64,000 nt of DNA from an uncultured Roseburia sp. (GTDB lineage Bacteria > Bacillota > Clostridia > Lachnospirales > Lachnospiraceae), in the NCBI GenBank assembly GCA_944380515.1, contig CALWHT010000038.1, forward strand, positions 62,001-126,000, in the 5' to 3' direction. The notes beneath the pieces were generated by a model. It was not told where the DNA came from, ran no database searches, and was given only the letters and a program-made list of their open reading frames with translations. Made by a program: the position numbers and the translations under genes. The first letter of the stretch is position 1, and every line of letters begins with the position of its first letter. Positions 9,007 through 17,255 of the stretch are shown here, one piece after another.

Positions 9007-10014
9007 ATGGATAAGGAAATTGACAAAAGGATAACGATTGCAGACGTGGCGGAGGCGCTTGGGGTGTCAAAAACCACGGTTTCCAGGGCGATTTCGGGGA
9101 AAGGACGCATCGGAAAGGAAACCAGGGAGCGGGTGCTTTCTTACATAGAGGAGCATGATTATAAGCCCAACGTAATTGCCAAGGGGCTTGCACAGTCGAA
9201 AACCTATAATCTGTGCGTGGTGATGCCGGGAGAATACGGTGTGGTGGATCTTGCGTTTTTTCAGGAGTGCATTTTCGGAATACAGGAGATTGCGGGGATT
9301 ATGGAATATGATATTCTGCTTTCCATCTGCAAGCAGAATGATGTTTCCTCTCTGGAGCGCATCGTAGCAAATCACAAGGTAGACGGGGCAATTTTGATGC
9401 GTACCTTTGTGGAGGACGCGCAGATTGAATTCCTGCGGCAGAAGGGCGTGCCGTTTGTGACAGTCGGAAGCACCAATTATAAGGGCGTTATTCAGGTGGA
9501 TCATAACCATAAGAGCGCCTGCAAGGAGCTCACCTCCATTATTTTAATGAAGCAGTTAAAAAGGGTGGCGCTGATCGGGGGAGACGAAGAACATGTCGTG
9601 ACGCAGAGCCGCCTTCGGGGCTTTCGGGAGGCCTATGCCAAGATGGGGAAAACCGTGGATGAGAGCCTTGTGTTTTTAGGGCAGGAGAACGGGGTGCTTG
9701 TCGATAAAGCAGTCAAGGAGGCGCTGGAACGGGGGGCGGACTGCATTCTGTGCATGGATGATGCGGTTTGCAGCAGGGTGCTTAAGACGCTGCGGGAGCA
9801 GCATAAAAAGGTTCCCGAAGATGTGCGGGTGGCGTCCTTTTACAACAGTACCGTGCTGGAAAACAATGTTCCCTCCATTACCTCCCTCTCTTTTGACGCG
9901 AAAGAGCTTGGCATGGAGGCGTGCCGGACACTGCTTGATTTGATTGACGGCAAACAGGTAAAAGAGCGGACACTGCTCCCTTATGAGGTGGTTCTTAAGG
10001 AGTCCACGAAGTAG
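9007..10014 (+). CDS. LacI-family regulator of the galactan locus
   Basis: 335-aa repressor. The N-terminal helix-turn-helix and hinge helix are clear (ITIADVAEALGVSKTTVSRAISG, residues 9-31), followed by a periplasmic-binding-protein-like effector domain. The ribosome site is GAGGAGAAGG just before ATG 9007. It lies between GH42 (divergent) and the sugar-binding protein (same direction). Matching CAACCGNTTGCGC strings occur in both of their leaders, so it most likely represses both until a galacto-oligosaccharide or galactose signal is present. The effector is inferred, not visible. Confidence 0.92.
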   Translation: MDKEIDKRITIADVAEALGVSKTTVSRAISGKGRIGKETRERVLSYIEEHDYKPNVIAKGLAQSKTYNLCVVMPGEYGVVDLAFFQECIFGIQEIAGIMEYDILLSICKQNDVSSLERIVANHKVDGAILMRTFVEDAQIEFLRQKGVPFVTVGSTNYKGVIQVDHNHKSACKELTSIILMKQLKRVALIGGDEEHVVTQSRLRGFREAYAKMGKTVDESLVFLGQENGVLVDKAVKEALERGADCILCMDDAVCSRVLKTLREQHKKVPEDVRVASFYNSTVLENNVPSITSLSFDAKELGMEACRTLLDLIDGKQVKERTLLPYEVVLKESTK

Positions 10015-10028
10015 CCGTAAACGCTCGC

Positions 10029-10088
10029 AAATGCGTGTTTTGGGATGTTTTCGACTGAAAAGCGGAAAATTATTATTGAAAATGCGTG
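10029..10088 (+). promoter_or_regulatory. Direct repeats AAATGCGTG, candidate AraC-type sites
   Basis: AAATGCGTGTTTTG at 10029-10042 and AAATGCGTGAATTTT at 10080-10094 are direct copies 51 bases apart, upstream of the binding-protein promoters. The same word occurs as an inverted pair before the GH53 gene (17165-17210). The AraC regulator encoded at 16170 is the obvious candidate. Apart from this, the 10015-10338 gap holds the promoters and operator listed separately. Confidence 0.45.
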
Positions 10089-10168
10089 AATTTTTGTGGT
10101 TTATCGGTTGCACGACGGTCGAAAATGAAAAAATATTCCTGCATTGCCAGTGAAAACCATTGTACAAT

Positions 10169-10237
10169 TTGACTAAAAAAAGGTAGAATATATTATAAAA
10201 TATACACATTGACACAAAAGTGCGTGTGTTATATACT
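10169..10237 (+). promoter_or_regulatory. Promoters of the galacto-oligosaccharide transporter operon
   Basis: The main promoter is TTGACA (10209-10214), 17 bases, TATACT (10232-10237), close to consensus. A second, weaker candidate lies just upstream: TTGACT (10169-10174), 16 bases, TATTAT (10191-10196). The predicted start near 10244 lies immediately before the LacI-like operator. Confidence 0.82.
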
Positions 10238-10249
10238 TTAACCATAGAA

Positions 10250-10272
10250 CAACCGATTGCGCAACAAAGCGC
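10250..10272. promoter_or_regulatory. Candidate LacI operator of the transporter operon
   Basis: CAACCGATTGCGC followed by the shared 16-mer TTGCGCAACAAAGCGC, placed a few bases downstream of the expected transcription start, a repressor roadblock position. It matches the GH42 leader site and the site upstream of lacI. Confidence 0.6.
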
Positions 10273-10338
10273 CGCAACAGGCGCAAAGGGCAGACGGCCA
10301 GGTTCTAAAGTTAATAAGAAAAGGGAGGAATTTTCAAG

Positions 10339-11637
10339 ATGAAGAAGAAAGTTTTGAGCACCCTGTTATGCGTGACGATGGCGGCAACCATGTTCGCCGG
10401 CTGCGGTAACAATACCACGACGAATAACAGCGCGACGACAGATGACGCGGCTACGAACGATGTGACGACAGGGACAGAGGAAGCGGCGGCTCCGTCCGGA
10501 AGTGGAGAGACCATTTCACTTCGTGTATGGGCGGCTGAGGAAGACCAGACGCTGACCAATGAGCTGATTGAGAAGTTCAAAGAGGCGAATCCGGATCAGA
10601 CCTTCGATATTACCGTAGGTGTGGAGTCCGAGGCAAATGCAAAGGATGATATCCTGGTTGACCCGGAGGCGGCGGCAGATGTATTTGCTTTCGCAAATGA
10701 CCAGATTGTTGACCTTGTAAACGCGAACGTATTGCAGCCGGTACAGGATACCGAGACGGTTTCCAGCCAGAACGTAGAGGGCGCGGTTGAAGCTGCTACG
10801 GTAAACGATACGTTATATGCATATCCGTTCTCCGCGGATAACGGATACTTCTTATATTATGACAGCAATGTCGTGACAGACCCGACAAACTGGGATGCGA
10901 TCCTTGCGGACTGCGCGGCTGCCGGCAAGAAGGCCGGTATGGTATATGCTTCCGGATGGTATAATGCAAGCTTTTTCTATGGTGCAGGCTTTACCACCCA
11001 GCTTAACGCGGACGGAAGCACGACGATGGACTGGAACGGAACTTCCGCAGACGGAATCAAAGGAACTGACGTTGCACAGGCAATGCTTGACATAACAACG
11101 AATGACGCGTTCCTTCCGATTACCGACGGTGATACCGCAAACCAGATTGCTACGGGTACGCTCGGCGCGATCGTTTCCGGTACCTGGGATGCGGCAGCAG
11201 TTCAGGAAGCATTTGGCGACGGCTATTCCGCAACCGTACTTCCTACATATACATGTGCAGGACAGCAGGTTCCGATGGGCTCCGCAGCAGGCTATAAGAT
11301 GATCGGTGTAAATGCAAACTCCGCACAGGTTGGCTGGGCGATGGAACTGGCATTATTCTTAACAAATGAGGAGAGCCAGGCAACACGTTTTGAGCAGAGA
11401 CAGATTGGACCGTCCAACATCGCAGCGGGTGAGGATCCGGCGGTTCAGGAGAACATTGCAATCGCGGCGGTTGTTGCACAGAATGCGGCGAACGGCGTTG
11501 TTCAGTCCGTAGGAACCAACTATTGGGATCCGACACAGTCCTTTGGTGAGATTATGGCTCAGGGCAATCCGGACGGCACGGATTTACAGACCTTGTTGGA
11601 TAATCTGGTAGAGGCTGTGGCACAGCCGGCACAGTAA
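10339..11637 (+). CDS. Extracellular sugar-binding lipoprotein (family 1/MalE-like)
   Basis: 432-aa solute-binding lipoprotein that captures oligosaccharide at the cell surface for the two permeases downstream. The signal peptide ends in the lipobox FAGC (Cys ~22), followed by a low-complexity Asn/Thr/Asp linker, then the binding fold beginning ISLRVWAAEEDQ. The ribosome site is GGGAGG before ATG 10339. GH42 upstream and GH53/galK/galT downstream suggest galacto-oligosaccharides or galactan fragments as ligand, although the fold itself is maltose-binding-protein-like. A terminator-like hairpin right after the gene would let it be made in excess over the permeases. No ATPase gene is present; a shared MsmK-type ATPase elsewhere is the norm in this group. 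Confidence 0.92.
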   Translation: MKKKVLSTLLCVTMAATMFAGCGNNTTTNNSATTDDAATNDVTTGTEEAAAPSGSGETISLRVWAAEEDQTLTNELIEKFKEANPDQTFDITVGVESEANAKDDILVDPEAAADVFAFANDQIVDLVNANVLQPVQDTETVSSQNVEGAVEAATVNDTLYAYPFSADNGYFLYYDSNVVTDPTNWDAILADCAAAGKKAGMVYASGWYNASFFYGAGFTTQLNADGSTTMDWNGTSADGIKGTDVAQAMLDITTNDAFLPITDGDTANQIATGTLGAIVSGTWDAAAVQEAFGDGYSATVLPTYTCAGQQVPMGSAAGYKMIGVNANSAQVGWAMELALFLTNEESQATRFEQRQIGPSNIAAGEDPAVQENIAIAAVVAQNAANGVVQSVGTNYWDPTQSFGEIMAQGNPDGTDLQTLLDNLVEAVAQPAQ

Positions 11638-11666
11638 GGCAAAGCAACAGCGAAAAGCTGTTTAAG

Positions 11667-11710
11667 AAAAGCCCCGCATACGGTATGAGAAGGCGTAGGC
11701 GGGGCTTTTT
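11667..11710 (+). terminator. Intercistronic attenuating terminator
   Basis: AAAAGCCCCGC and GCGGGGCTTTTT flank a 21-base loop, between the binding protein and the first permease. It probably gives partial termination, as is common after binding-protein genes. Confidence 0.75.
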
Positions 11711-11784
11711 CAATAACTGATAAGCGCGACATGTGCAGGATTCCCGCACAGGACAATAGGCTATGGAAAGGCATGGGTGCTTGC

Positions 11785-13242
11785 ATGAGTGAAAATGTGA
11801 AATTGAAGAAAGAAAATCCGGCAGCGGAATTTTTCCGTTCCATTGGAATATTTTTTAAGGAATTCGGCGAGGCGGTTGCAAAAGGGGATTGGGGAGTGAA
11901 GGCATCCCTGGTTGTGATGGGCGCCGGTTACTGGAAGAGGAAACAGATTGTAAAAGGGGTTCTTGTAACCCTGCTGGAAATTGCTGTAATACTGTATACC
12001 GTTTTGATTGGAATTCCCTATATCAGCCAGCTCGGTACCTTGGGTACGGTAGAGCGGGCGATGGTATATAATCCCGAAACCATGAAAAACGAGGTCAATG
12101 ACTATGATAATTCTCTGTTGATTCTCTTGTTCGGAGTCATCAGTTTATTCTTTCTGGTGGTGGCATTGCTGCTCTGGTTCGCAAATGTCAGAAATACATA
12201 TCGCCTGCAGAAGCTGGCGGAGAGCGGAAAACACATCGATACATTTCGTGAAGACTGTTCCGCAATGCTCAATGATAAGTTTCATTTTACGCTTCTGGCG
12301 TTGCCGGTATTGGGCGTGATTGTTTTTAACGTTATGCCGCTGATCGTCATGATTTGTATTGCGTTTACCAATTATGACCAGAATCATATGCCGCCGGCAC
12401 AGTTGTTTACCTGGGTCGGGCTGGAGAACTTTAAGAGTCTGTTTACCACGAGCCTGACCATGACGTTCGGTTATACCTTCTGGAGGATTTTAGGCTGGAC
12501 GCTGCTTTGGGCGGTGCTTGCGACGTTTACAACTTATTTCGGCGGAATTATTCTTGCTCTTATGATCAACAGTAAGCTGACCAAGGCCAAGAAAGTGTGG
12601 AGAACCATATTTGTAGCGTCCATTTCTATTCCGCAGTTCGTAACCCTGCTGTTGCTTCGTAACTTCTTTGCGAATAACGGTATCGCCAATACCTTCTGCG
12701 CGAGCGTGGGCATTACGGATTTTCTGAGAGACCTGGGCTGGATTACGACCGATTATATTCCGTTTTTGACAGACCCGGTATGGGCGAAAATCACTATTGT
12801 CGTAATCAATATCTGGGTCGGCGTCCCGTACCTGATGCTGATCGCTACCGGAGTTCTTATGAATATTCCCGAGGAATTAAAGGAGAGCGCAAAAATCGAC
12901 GGCGCGAATCCGTTCCAGATTTTCCGTAAGATTACGATGCCTTATATGTTCTTTATCACAGGACCGTATCTGGTAACCCAGTTTACGGCAAATATCAATA
13001 ACTTTAACGTTATTTATCTGCTGACACAGGATGTCTACACTACCACGGACCAGAAGCTGGCGGCTTCAAACGGTAAGGAAATCGACCTTCTGGTAACCTG
13101 GCTGTACCGTCTGACCAGTGAGCAGTACAACTATAAGATGGCGTCTGTCATCGGTATCTGCGTGTTTATTGTCTGTGCAGTCATCACGCTATTTGCCTTT
13201 AACTTCCTGATTAAAGGAGATAAGGAGGAGACGTTCCAATGA
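11785..13242 (+). CDS. Sugar ABC transporter permease (MalF-like)
   Basis: 485-aa inner-membrane subunit. An extra N-terminal part with two membrane segments (about 50-75 and 110-145) precedes the usual six-segment core, so it is longer than typical family permeases (~290 aa) and resembles MalF. The conserved ATPase-docking EAA loop is NIPEELKESAKIDGANPFQIF. The chosen start MSENVKLKK is 13 bases after AAAGG; an in-frame ATG at 11773 is possible, so the exact start is uncertain. The stop overlaps the next start (ATGA). It forms the transmembrane channel with the downstream permease for the lipoprotein at 10339. Confidence 0.92.
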   Translation: MSENVKLKKENPAAEFFRSIGIFFKEFGEAVAKGDWGVKASLVVMGAGYWKRKQIVKGVLVTLLEIAVILYTVLIGIPYISQLGTLGTVERAMVYNPETMKNEVNDYDNSLLILLFGVISLFFLVVALLLWFANVRNTYRLQKLAESGKHIDTFREDCSAMLNDKFHFTLLALPVLGVIVFNVMPLIVMICIAFTNYDQNHMPPAQLFTWVGLENFKSLFTTSLTMTFGYTFWRILGWTLLWAVLATFTTYFGGIILALMINSKLTKAKKVWRTIFVASISIPQFVTLLLLRNFFANNGIANTFCASVGITDFLRDLGWITTDYIPFLTDPVWAKITIVVINIWVGVPYLMLIATGVLMNIPEELKESAKIDGANPFQIFRKITMPYMFFITGPYLVTQFTANINNFNVIYLLTQDVYTTTDQKLAASNGKEIDLLVTWLYRLTSEQYNYKMASVIGICVFIVCAVITLFAFNFLIKGDKEETFQ

Positions 13243-14090
13243 TGGGTAAAAGAAAAATAATTAACAGTGTATTAATGCATGTGGCGCTTGCAGTCCTCGC
13301 AATTATCTGGATTACACCGATCGTATGGCTGGTTGTTACCTCCTTCAGCGGTTATGACGGAATGAACACCAGCAGGTTCTTTCCGGAGACCTGGTCCATC
13401 CGCAACTATACCCGCGTCCTGTTTGAGTCGGATACGGTGTCCCAGTTCCCGGTATGGTTTAAAAACACCCTGCTCATCGCAATTTTTGTGTGCCTGATTT
13501 CCACCTCTTTCGTGCTGATGATGAGCTACGCGATGAGCTGTATGCGGTTTAAGGGAAGAAAGGCGATCATGAATGCTGCGGTTATGCTGCAGTTGTTCCC
13601 GGGCTTTTTATCAATGATTGCGATTTACTTCATTTTGAAATCCGTGAACTTAACGAACAGCCATATCGGAATGATTCTGGTATACTCGGGCGGTTCGGCA
13701 CTGGGGTATCTGGTAGCGAAGGGCTTTTTCGATACGATTCCGGCGTCTCTGCGTGAGGCTGCCTACATCGAGGGTGCTTCCGAGGCGAGAACCTTCCTTA
13801 CGATTGTCCTTCCGCTGTCAAAACCGATTATCGTTTATACGGTCATCAATTCGTTTTTGATGCCTTGGACAGACTTCGTATTTGCGAAAATTATTTTAAA
13901 CTCCGGTATTTCCACGGACTGGACAGTGGCAATCGGACTTTATAACATGTTGAACCGTACCCTGATTCCGACCTACTTCTCAAGATTCTGCGCAAGCGGT
14001 GTCCTGGTTGGTATTCCGATCGGTATCCTGTTTGTCATCATGCAGAAGTTCTACGTTGAGGGTATCACGGGTGGCTCTGTGAAGGGCTGA
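13239..14090 (+). CDS. Sugar ABC transporter permease (MalG-like)
   Basis: 283-aa second channel subunit with six membrane segments and the EAA loop (TIPASLREAAYIEGASEARTF). Its ATG overlaps the TGA of the MalF-like gene by four bases, so expression is coupled. The N-terminus begins with two consecutive Met codons and either may be used. It ends in the family-typical GITGGSVKG. It serves uptake of galacto-oligosaccharides by context. Confidence 0.93.
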   Translation: MMGKRKIINSVLMHVALAVLAIIWITPIVWLVVTSFSGYDGMNTSRFFPETWSIRNYTRVLFESDTVSQFPVWFKNTLLIAIFVCLISTSFVLMMSYAMSCMRFKGRKAIMNAAVMLQLFPGFLSMIAIYFILKSVNLTNSHIGMILVYSGGSALGYLVAKGFFDTIPASLREAAYIEGASEARTFLTIVLPLSKPIIVYTVINSFLMPWTDFVFAKIILNSGISTDWTVAIGLYNMLNRTLIPTYFSRFCASGVLVGIPIGILFVIMQKFYVEGITGGSVKG

Positions 14091-14117
14091 TAAAATTATT
14101 TGATGATGGAGGAAAAT

Positions 14118-15968
14118 ATGGATAAATTTGTATTAAATCTTATCCACAGACCGGAGATGGTTCCCGAATATGCGGAAAAGGTAACCGGTCATGGTAAGAC
14201 GGAGGATATTGGAAGAAAGGCGCTTTTGACAGAGTCTTTAGACATCTTTAAAACACAGCAGGAGGCGGCACATAAAAACGGTTTAAAGACGACGATCCAG
14301 ATGACCTATGCCAGCCTGTTTAACGACGAGGCGGTTTCCCTCGCAAAAGAGCACCATGAAAAATACGGGGATGAAATCGCGTTGTCCCTGCTGGGGCTTC
14401 CGTGCAAGGAGTTCCGTGAGAAATATAAAACCAAGGATTTCTGTATCTGGATGTTCTCCATGGAAGACAAAAAAGAAATTGTCAACGATGTATTTGAGAA
14501 GTTCCATGAGAGATTCGGTTTTTATCCGGAGTCCACAGGTTCCTACTATATGGATGCGGAGCTGACCAATTATATCAAGGAAAAATATCCGATGGTAAAA
14601 TGTGCGGTTGCAACCTGCTGGGAGGAAGGGCCGAAGGCTTACCATACCTGCAACAACTCCTGGTACACGCTGTTTGACGGCGGCCCATGGGCTCCCTGGA
14701 TTCCGTCCAGGCAGAATACGCACGCACCGGCGGCGAACGAGGCGGAGGACAGCGGAATTGTTGCAATCCCCCATCTGTCCCGCGATTTGATTGCCTGCTA
14801 TGACGGAAACGGCTCCAACTTCGGAACCCATCCGCAGAACGTGCTCCGCGGTATGATTTATGATTCCAAGACCTGGGAGTATCCGTATCTTTACAACTTA
14901 ATCGACCAGTATCGTGACCTTGAAAAATACAACAATGGCTACGCCTACAACATGATGTTTGTCGGACCGGGCTGGATGAACAAGATGGGACGCTGGGAAG
15001 CTCCCTACGAGCTGCTCTTAAAATCCTACGAGGACGGCTGCGCATATTACGGCAAGCTGAAAAAAGAGGGCAAGCTTACGGATATGACGATGTCCGAGTT
15101 TGCGGATTATTATCGCAGCAAGAAGCACTACACCGAGCCGGAGTGCGCGCTGTGGAGAGATATTTTATACGGCTCCGACAAGCAGGTGTTCTGGTACTGT
15201 GATCCGTATATGAGAGCCTGCGTGAACATGGACCAGGGCGGCGCGATTGTGGATTTACGCCCCTACGCGGCAAAATTAAAATGGGAGGTCGGCATCGGGA
15301 CAAAGCATGTGCAGGATGCTTCCTATCCGTTCCTGATTCAGGAAAAATACCGCGCCGGATATTTTACGCACTATGCGGGCGAGGGTACCGTGCGCAGTGC
15401 GAAGGTATGCTACAACGGTGAGGAGGTCGATTTGTGCTTATGCCGCACGAAGGCTCATTTCTCTGAAGAGAAGGATGAGAACGGCACAGTGACCGCGAGA
15501 GTCTTAACGCTTGATCCTGTAGATATCGAATTTGAGGGATTGACCGTAAAGCTCCAGACGAAGGAATATTTTGAAGAGGGAACCGGAAAAATCCGGATCC
15601 AGCGCGAAATTTTAGAGATGAGCGACCCGACAGCCAAAGTGGAGATCAACGAGTATATGGTAGCATGCTACGGTACGACCGAATATCCGGAGGATATGAC
15701 CGGCATTACCCTGACCTGTGCGAAGGGAGATACCAGAGAAACCATTGATTACGAATACAAATGCCGTGAGGCTTCCCTTGTGGATGCGGAGGAAGTAAGC
15801 GCAGTGATTCCGCAGATCGAGACAAAGGTATCTATGACTGCGGAGAACGCGGAGGGCTATATCCGCGAGGGATATGCATTCTCTCCGATGTTCACATTAG
15901 GCTACAAAAAGACAATGGCTGATAAGGAGGTATTTTCAACATGGCTCAATCTGGAAAAGGCAAATTAA
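14118..15968 (+). CDS. Uncharacterised 616-aa protein in the galactan locus
   Basis: I do not recognise this protein. It has no signal peptide or membrane segment, so it is cytoplasmic. The N-terminal half (about 1-330) looks like an alpha/beta barrel: HxRPEM near the start, an Asp/Glu-rich middle (YPESTGSYYMDAE), CWEEGPKAYHTC, a Trp-rich stretch DGGPWAPWIPSRQNTH and IAIPHLSRD-like strands. This loosely resembles the 7-stranded barrels of GH57 or polysaccharide deacetylases, but no diagnostic triad is visible. The C-terminal half is beta-rich, like the accessory sandwich of a glycosidase. GGAGG is five bases before ATG 14118, which is preferred over the upstream TTG/ATG codons. It lies 27 bases after the permease, and its position between transporter and galactanase suggests a carbohydrate-active enzyme. 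Confidence 0.75.
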   Translation: MDKFVLNLIHRPEMVPEYAEKVTGHGKTEDIGRKALLTESLDIFKTQQEAAHKNGLKTTIQMTYASLFNDEAVSLAKEHHEKYGDEIALSLLGLPCKEFREKYKTKDFCIWMFSMEDKKEIVNDVFEKFHERFGFYPESTGSYYMDAELTNYIKEKYPMVKCAVATCWEEGPKAYHTCNNSWYTLFDGGPWAPWIPSRQNTHAPAANEAEDSGIVAIPHLSRDLIACYDGNGSNFGTHPQNVLRGMIYDSKTWEYPYLYNLIDQYRDLEKYNNGYAYNMMFVGPGWMNKMGRWEAPYELLLKSYEDGCAYYGKLKKEGKLTDMTMSEFADYYRSKKHYTEPECALWRDILYGSDKQVFWYCDPYMRACVNMDQGGAIVDLRPYAAKLKWEVGIGTKHVQDASYPFLIQEKYRAGYFTHYAGEGTVRSAKVCYNGEEVDLCLCRTKAHFSEEKDENGTVTARVLTLDPVDIEFEGLTVKLQTKEYFEEGTGKIRIQREILEMSDPTAKVEINEYMVACYGTTEYPEDMTGITLTCAKGDTRETIDYEYKCREASLVDAEEVSAVIPQIETKVSMTAENAEGYIREGYAFSPMFTLGYKKTMADKEVFSTWLNLEKAN

Positions 15969-16159
15969 ATTACAGATGCCCGTCCTGTTTTATGAGAGAT
16001 TTGGACATCGATATGTTTTACGATAAGGACAAGAAGGAGTATTATTGTCTGCGCTGCCAGTACACGGGAACCGAGGAGGATGTATTGGAAAAAAATGAGA
16101 TGATTCGTTTTCGTTACCGTGCGATGATGAAGCGCTTCGACAAGTTTGACTTCGATTAA
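15941..16159 (+). CDS. Small zinc-ribbon protein
   Basis: 72-aa protein. RCPSCFMRDLDIDMFYDK and YYCLRCQYTG give two CxxC knuckles, a zinc ribbon of rubredoxin or transcription-factor type. The rest is charged (VLEKNEMIRFRYRAMMKRFDKF). It starts inside the last 28 bases of the 616-aa gene in another frame, with a strong AAGGAGG ten bases before the ATG, so it is a real, translationally coupled gene. The AraC gene follows after ten bases. Function is unknown; the tight coupling suggests it works with or regulates the 616-aa protein or the operon. Confidence 0.8.
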   Translation: MAQSGKGKLNYRCPSCFMRDLDIDMFYDKDKKEYYCLRCQYTGTEEDVLEKNEMIRFRYRAMMKRFDKFDFD

Positions 16160-16169
16160 GGAGTAAAGC

Positions 16170-17120
16170 ATGGGGAAAAAGAAGAAGGATACCATCGAGC
16201 TTCGGTTTTACGAAGTGCCGCAAAATGAATATGTGCTTGCCCTGCTGGGGGAGGACTGGATTCGTGATTATGGCCACGATGAGGTGAATCTTCATTTTCA
16301 TAATCTGATGGAAATCGGCTTTTGCCGTAACGGTACGGGGGAATTGATTCTCAACGAGAAAAGATACCCCTACCAGCCGGCGATGGTAAGCGTGATTCCA
16401 TACAATTATCCCCATTTGACGATCAGCAGCGCGGGCGATGGCCCCTCATTCTGGGAATACATATTTTTTGATCCCGTGCAGATTATTGCGGAGATGTATC
16501 CCGCAGATCTGCTTTATCAGAGAGAGGTACTGGAAAAAATCAACCGGGCGGCGGTGTTAATCCACGAGTGGGAGAACCGGAATTTGACTCTTTTGATTAA
16601 AATGATAATGGAAGAGATGCGCGGCAGGCATCCGCATTATAACGATTGTGTCAGAGGGATGATATTTACTCTGATGGCGGAGCTTTTACGTCTTGCCGAG
16701 AGCCGTTTGGGGGATGCCGGAGCAAAAGCCGAGGAGCATAAGGGAACCGGCGTGTTCCAGATCGCCCCGGCGATTGAGTATGTACGGTTGCAATATACAC
16801 ATCTGATCAAGGTAGAGGAGCTTGCGAAAACCTGCCATATGAGCGAAACGCATTTTCGCAGAGTATTTGAGGCGTGCATGAACATGTCTCCGGTGGATTA
16901 TATCAATTTTGTCAGAATTCAGAAATCCTGTGATCTGATGAAAAAATCCAATGATTCCATGGATATGATCGCACAGAAGGTCGGGTTTTCCACAACCTCC
17001 ACCTTCAACCGGAATTTCAAAAAATTTTTGAATACCTCGCCATATCAGTGGAAGATCAATCCGGAGAATTACGAGAGAAAGCTGCTTGATTATAATATTT
17101 CGGCGAGAAAGGGCTGGTGA
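16170..17120 (+). CDS. AraC-family transcriptional regulator
   Basis: 316-aa regulator with an N-terminal cupin-like sensing domain (LHFHNLMEIGFCRNGTGEL, about residues 45-65) and two C-terminal helix-turn-helix motifs (about 215-310: VEELAKTCHMSETHFRRVFE and DMIAQKVGFSTTSTFNRNFK). The ribosome site is AAGGAG before ATG 16170. As last gene of the transporter operon and directly upstream of the galactanase, it is the likely activator of the locus. AAATGCGTG repeats before the transporter and galactanase genes are candidate binding sites. Confidence 0.92.
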   Translation: MGKKKKDTIELRFYEVPQNEYVLALLGEDWIRDYGHDEVNLHFHNLMEIGFCRNGTGELILNEKRYPYQPAMVSVIPYNYPHLTISSAGDGPSFWEYIFFDPVQIIAEMYPADLLYQREVLEKINRAAVLIHEWENRNLTLLIKMIMEEMRGRHPHYNDCVRGMIFTLMAELLRLAESRLGDAGAKAEEHKGTGVFQIAPAIEYVRLQYTHLIKVEELAKTCHMSETHFRRVFEACMNMSPVDYINFVRIQKSCDLMKKSNDSMDMIAQKVGFSTTSTFNRNFKKFLNTSPYQWKINPENYERKLLDYNISARKGW

Positions 17121-17162
17121 GGGCCGCAGCCGCGGGCTTTGTCTCGTTCCCTGAGAATGGAT

Positions 17163-17211
17163 AAAAATGCGTGTTTTGTGCGGAAAAATAATCACAAAAT
17201 ACGCATTTTTT
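17163..17211. terminator. Long hairpin between araC-type gene and GH53 gene
   Basis: An 18-bp nearly perfect inverted repeat (AAAAATGCGTGTTTTGTG with its reverse partner at 17193-17210, one G-T pair) around a 12-base loop, ending in a T run. It can terminate the upstream operon. Each arm also contains the AAATGCGT(G/A)TTTTG word found before the transporter operon, so it may double as a regulator site. Confidence 0.65.
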
Positions 17212-17214
17212 CGC

Positions 17215-17220
17215 TATAAT
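17215..17220 (+). promoter_or_regulatory. -10 box of the GH53 promoter
   Basis: A perfect TATAAT lies directly after the inverted repeat. No good -35 is present at 17 bases (TCACAA), which fits a promoter that needs an activator. Confidence 0.55.
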
Positions 17221-17255
17221 GAAATTTATCAGAAAAACGCGGAATGGAGATTAAT

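Noticed and set aside
9676..10245. Long minus-strand frame opposite the lacI-type gene
   Set aside because: It is antisense to a clear gene, covers the promoter region, and its protein is unlike any family.
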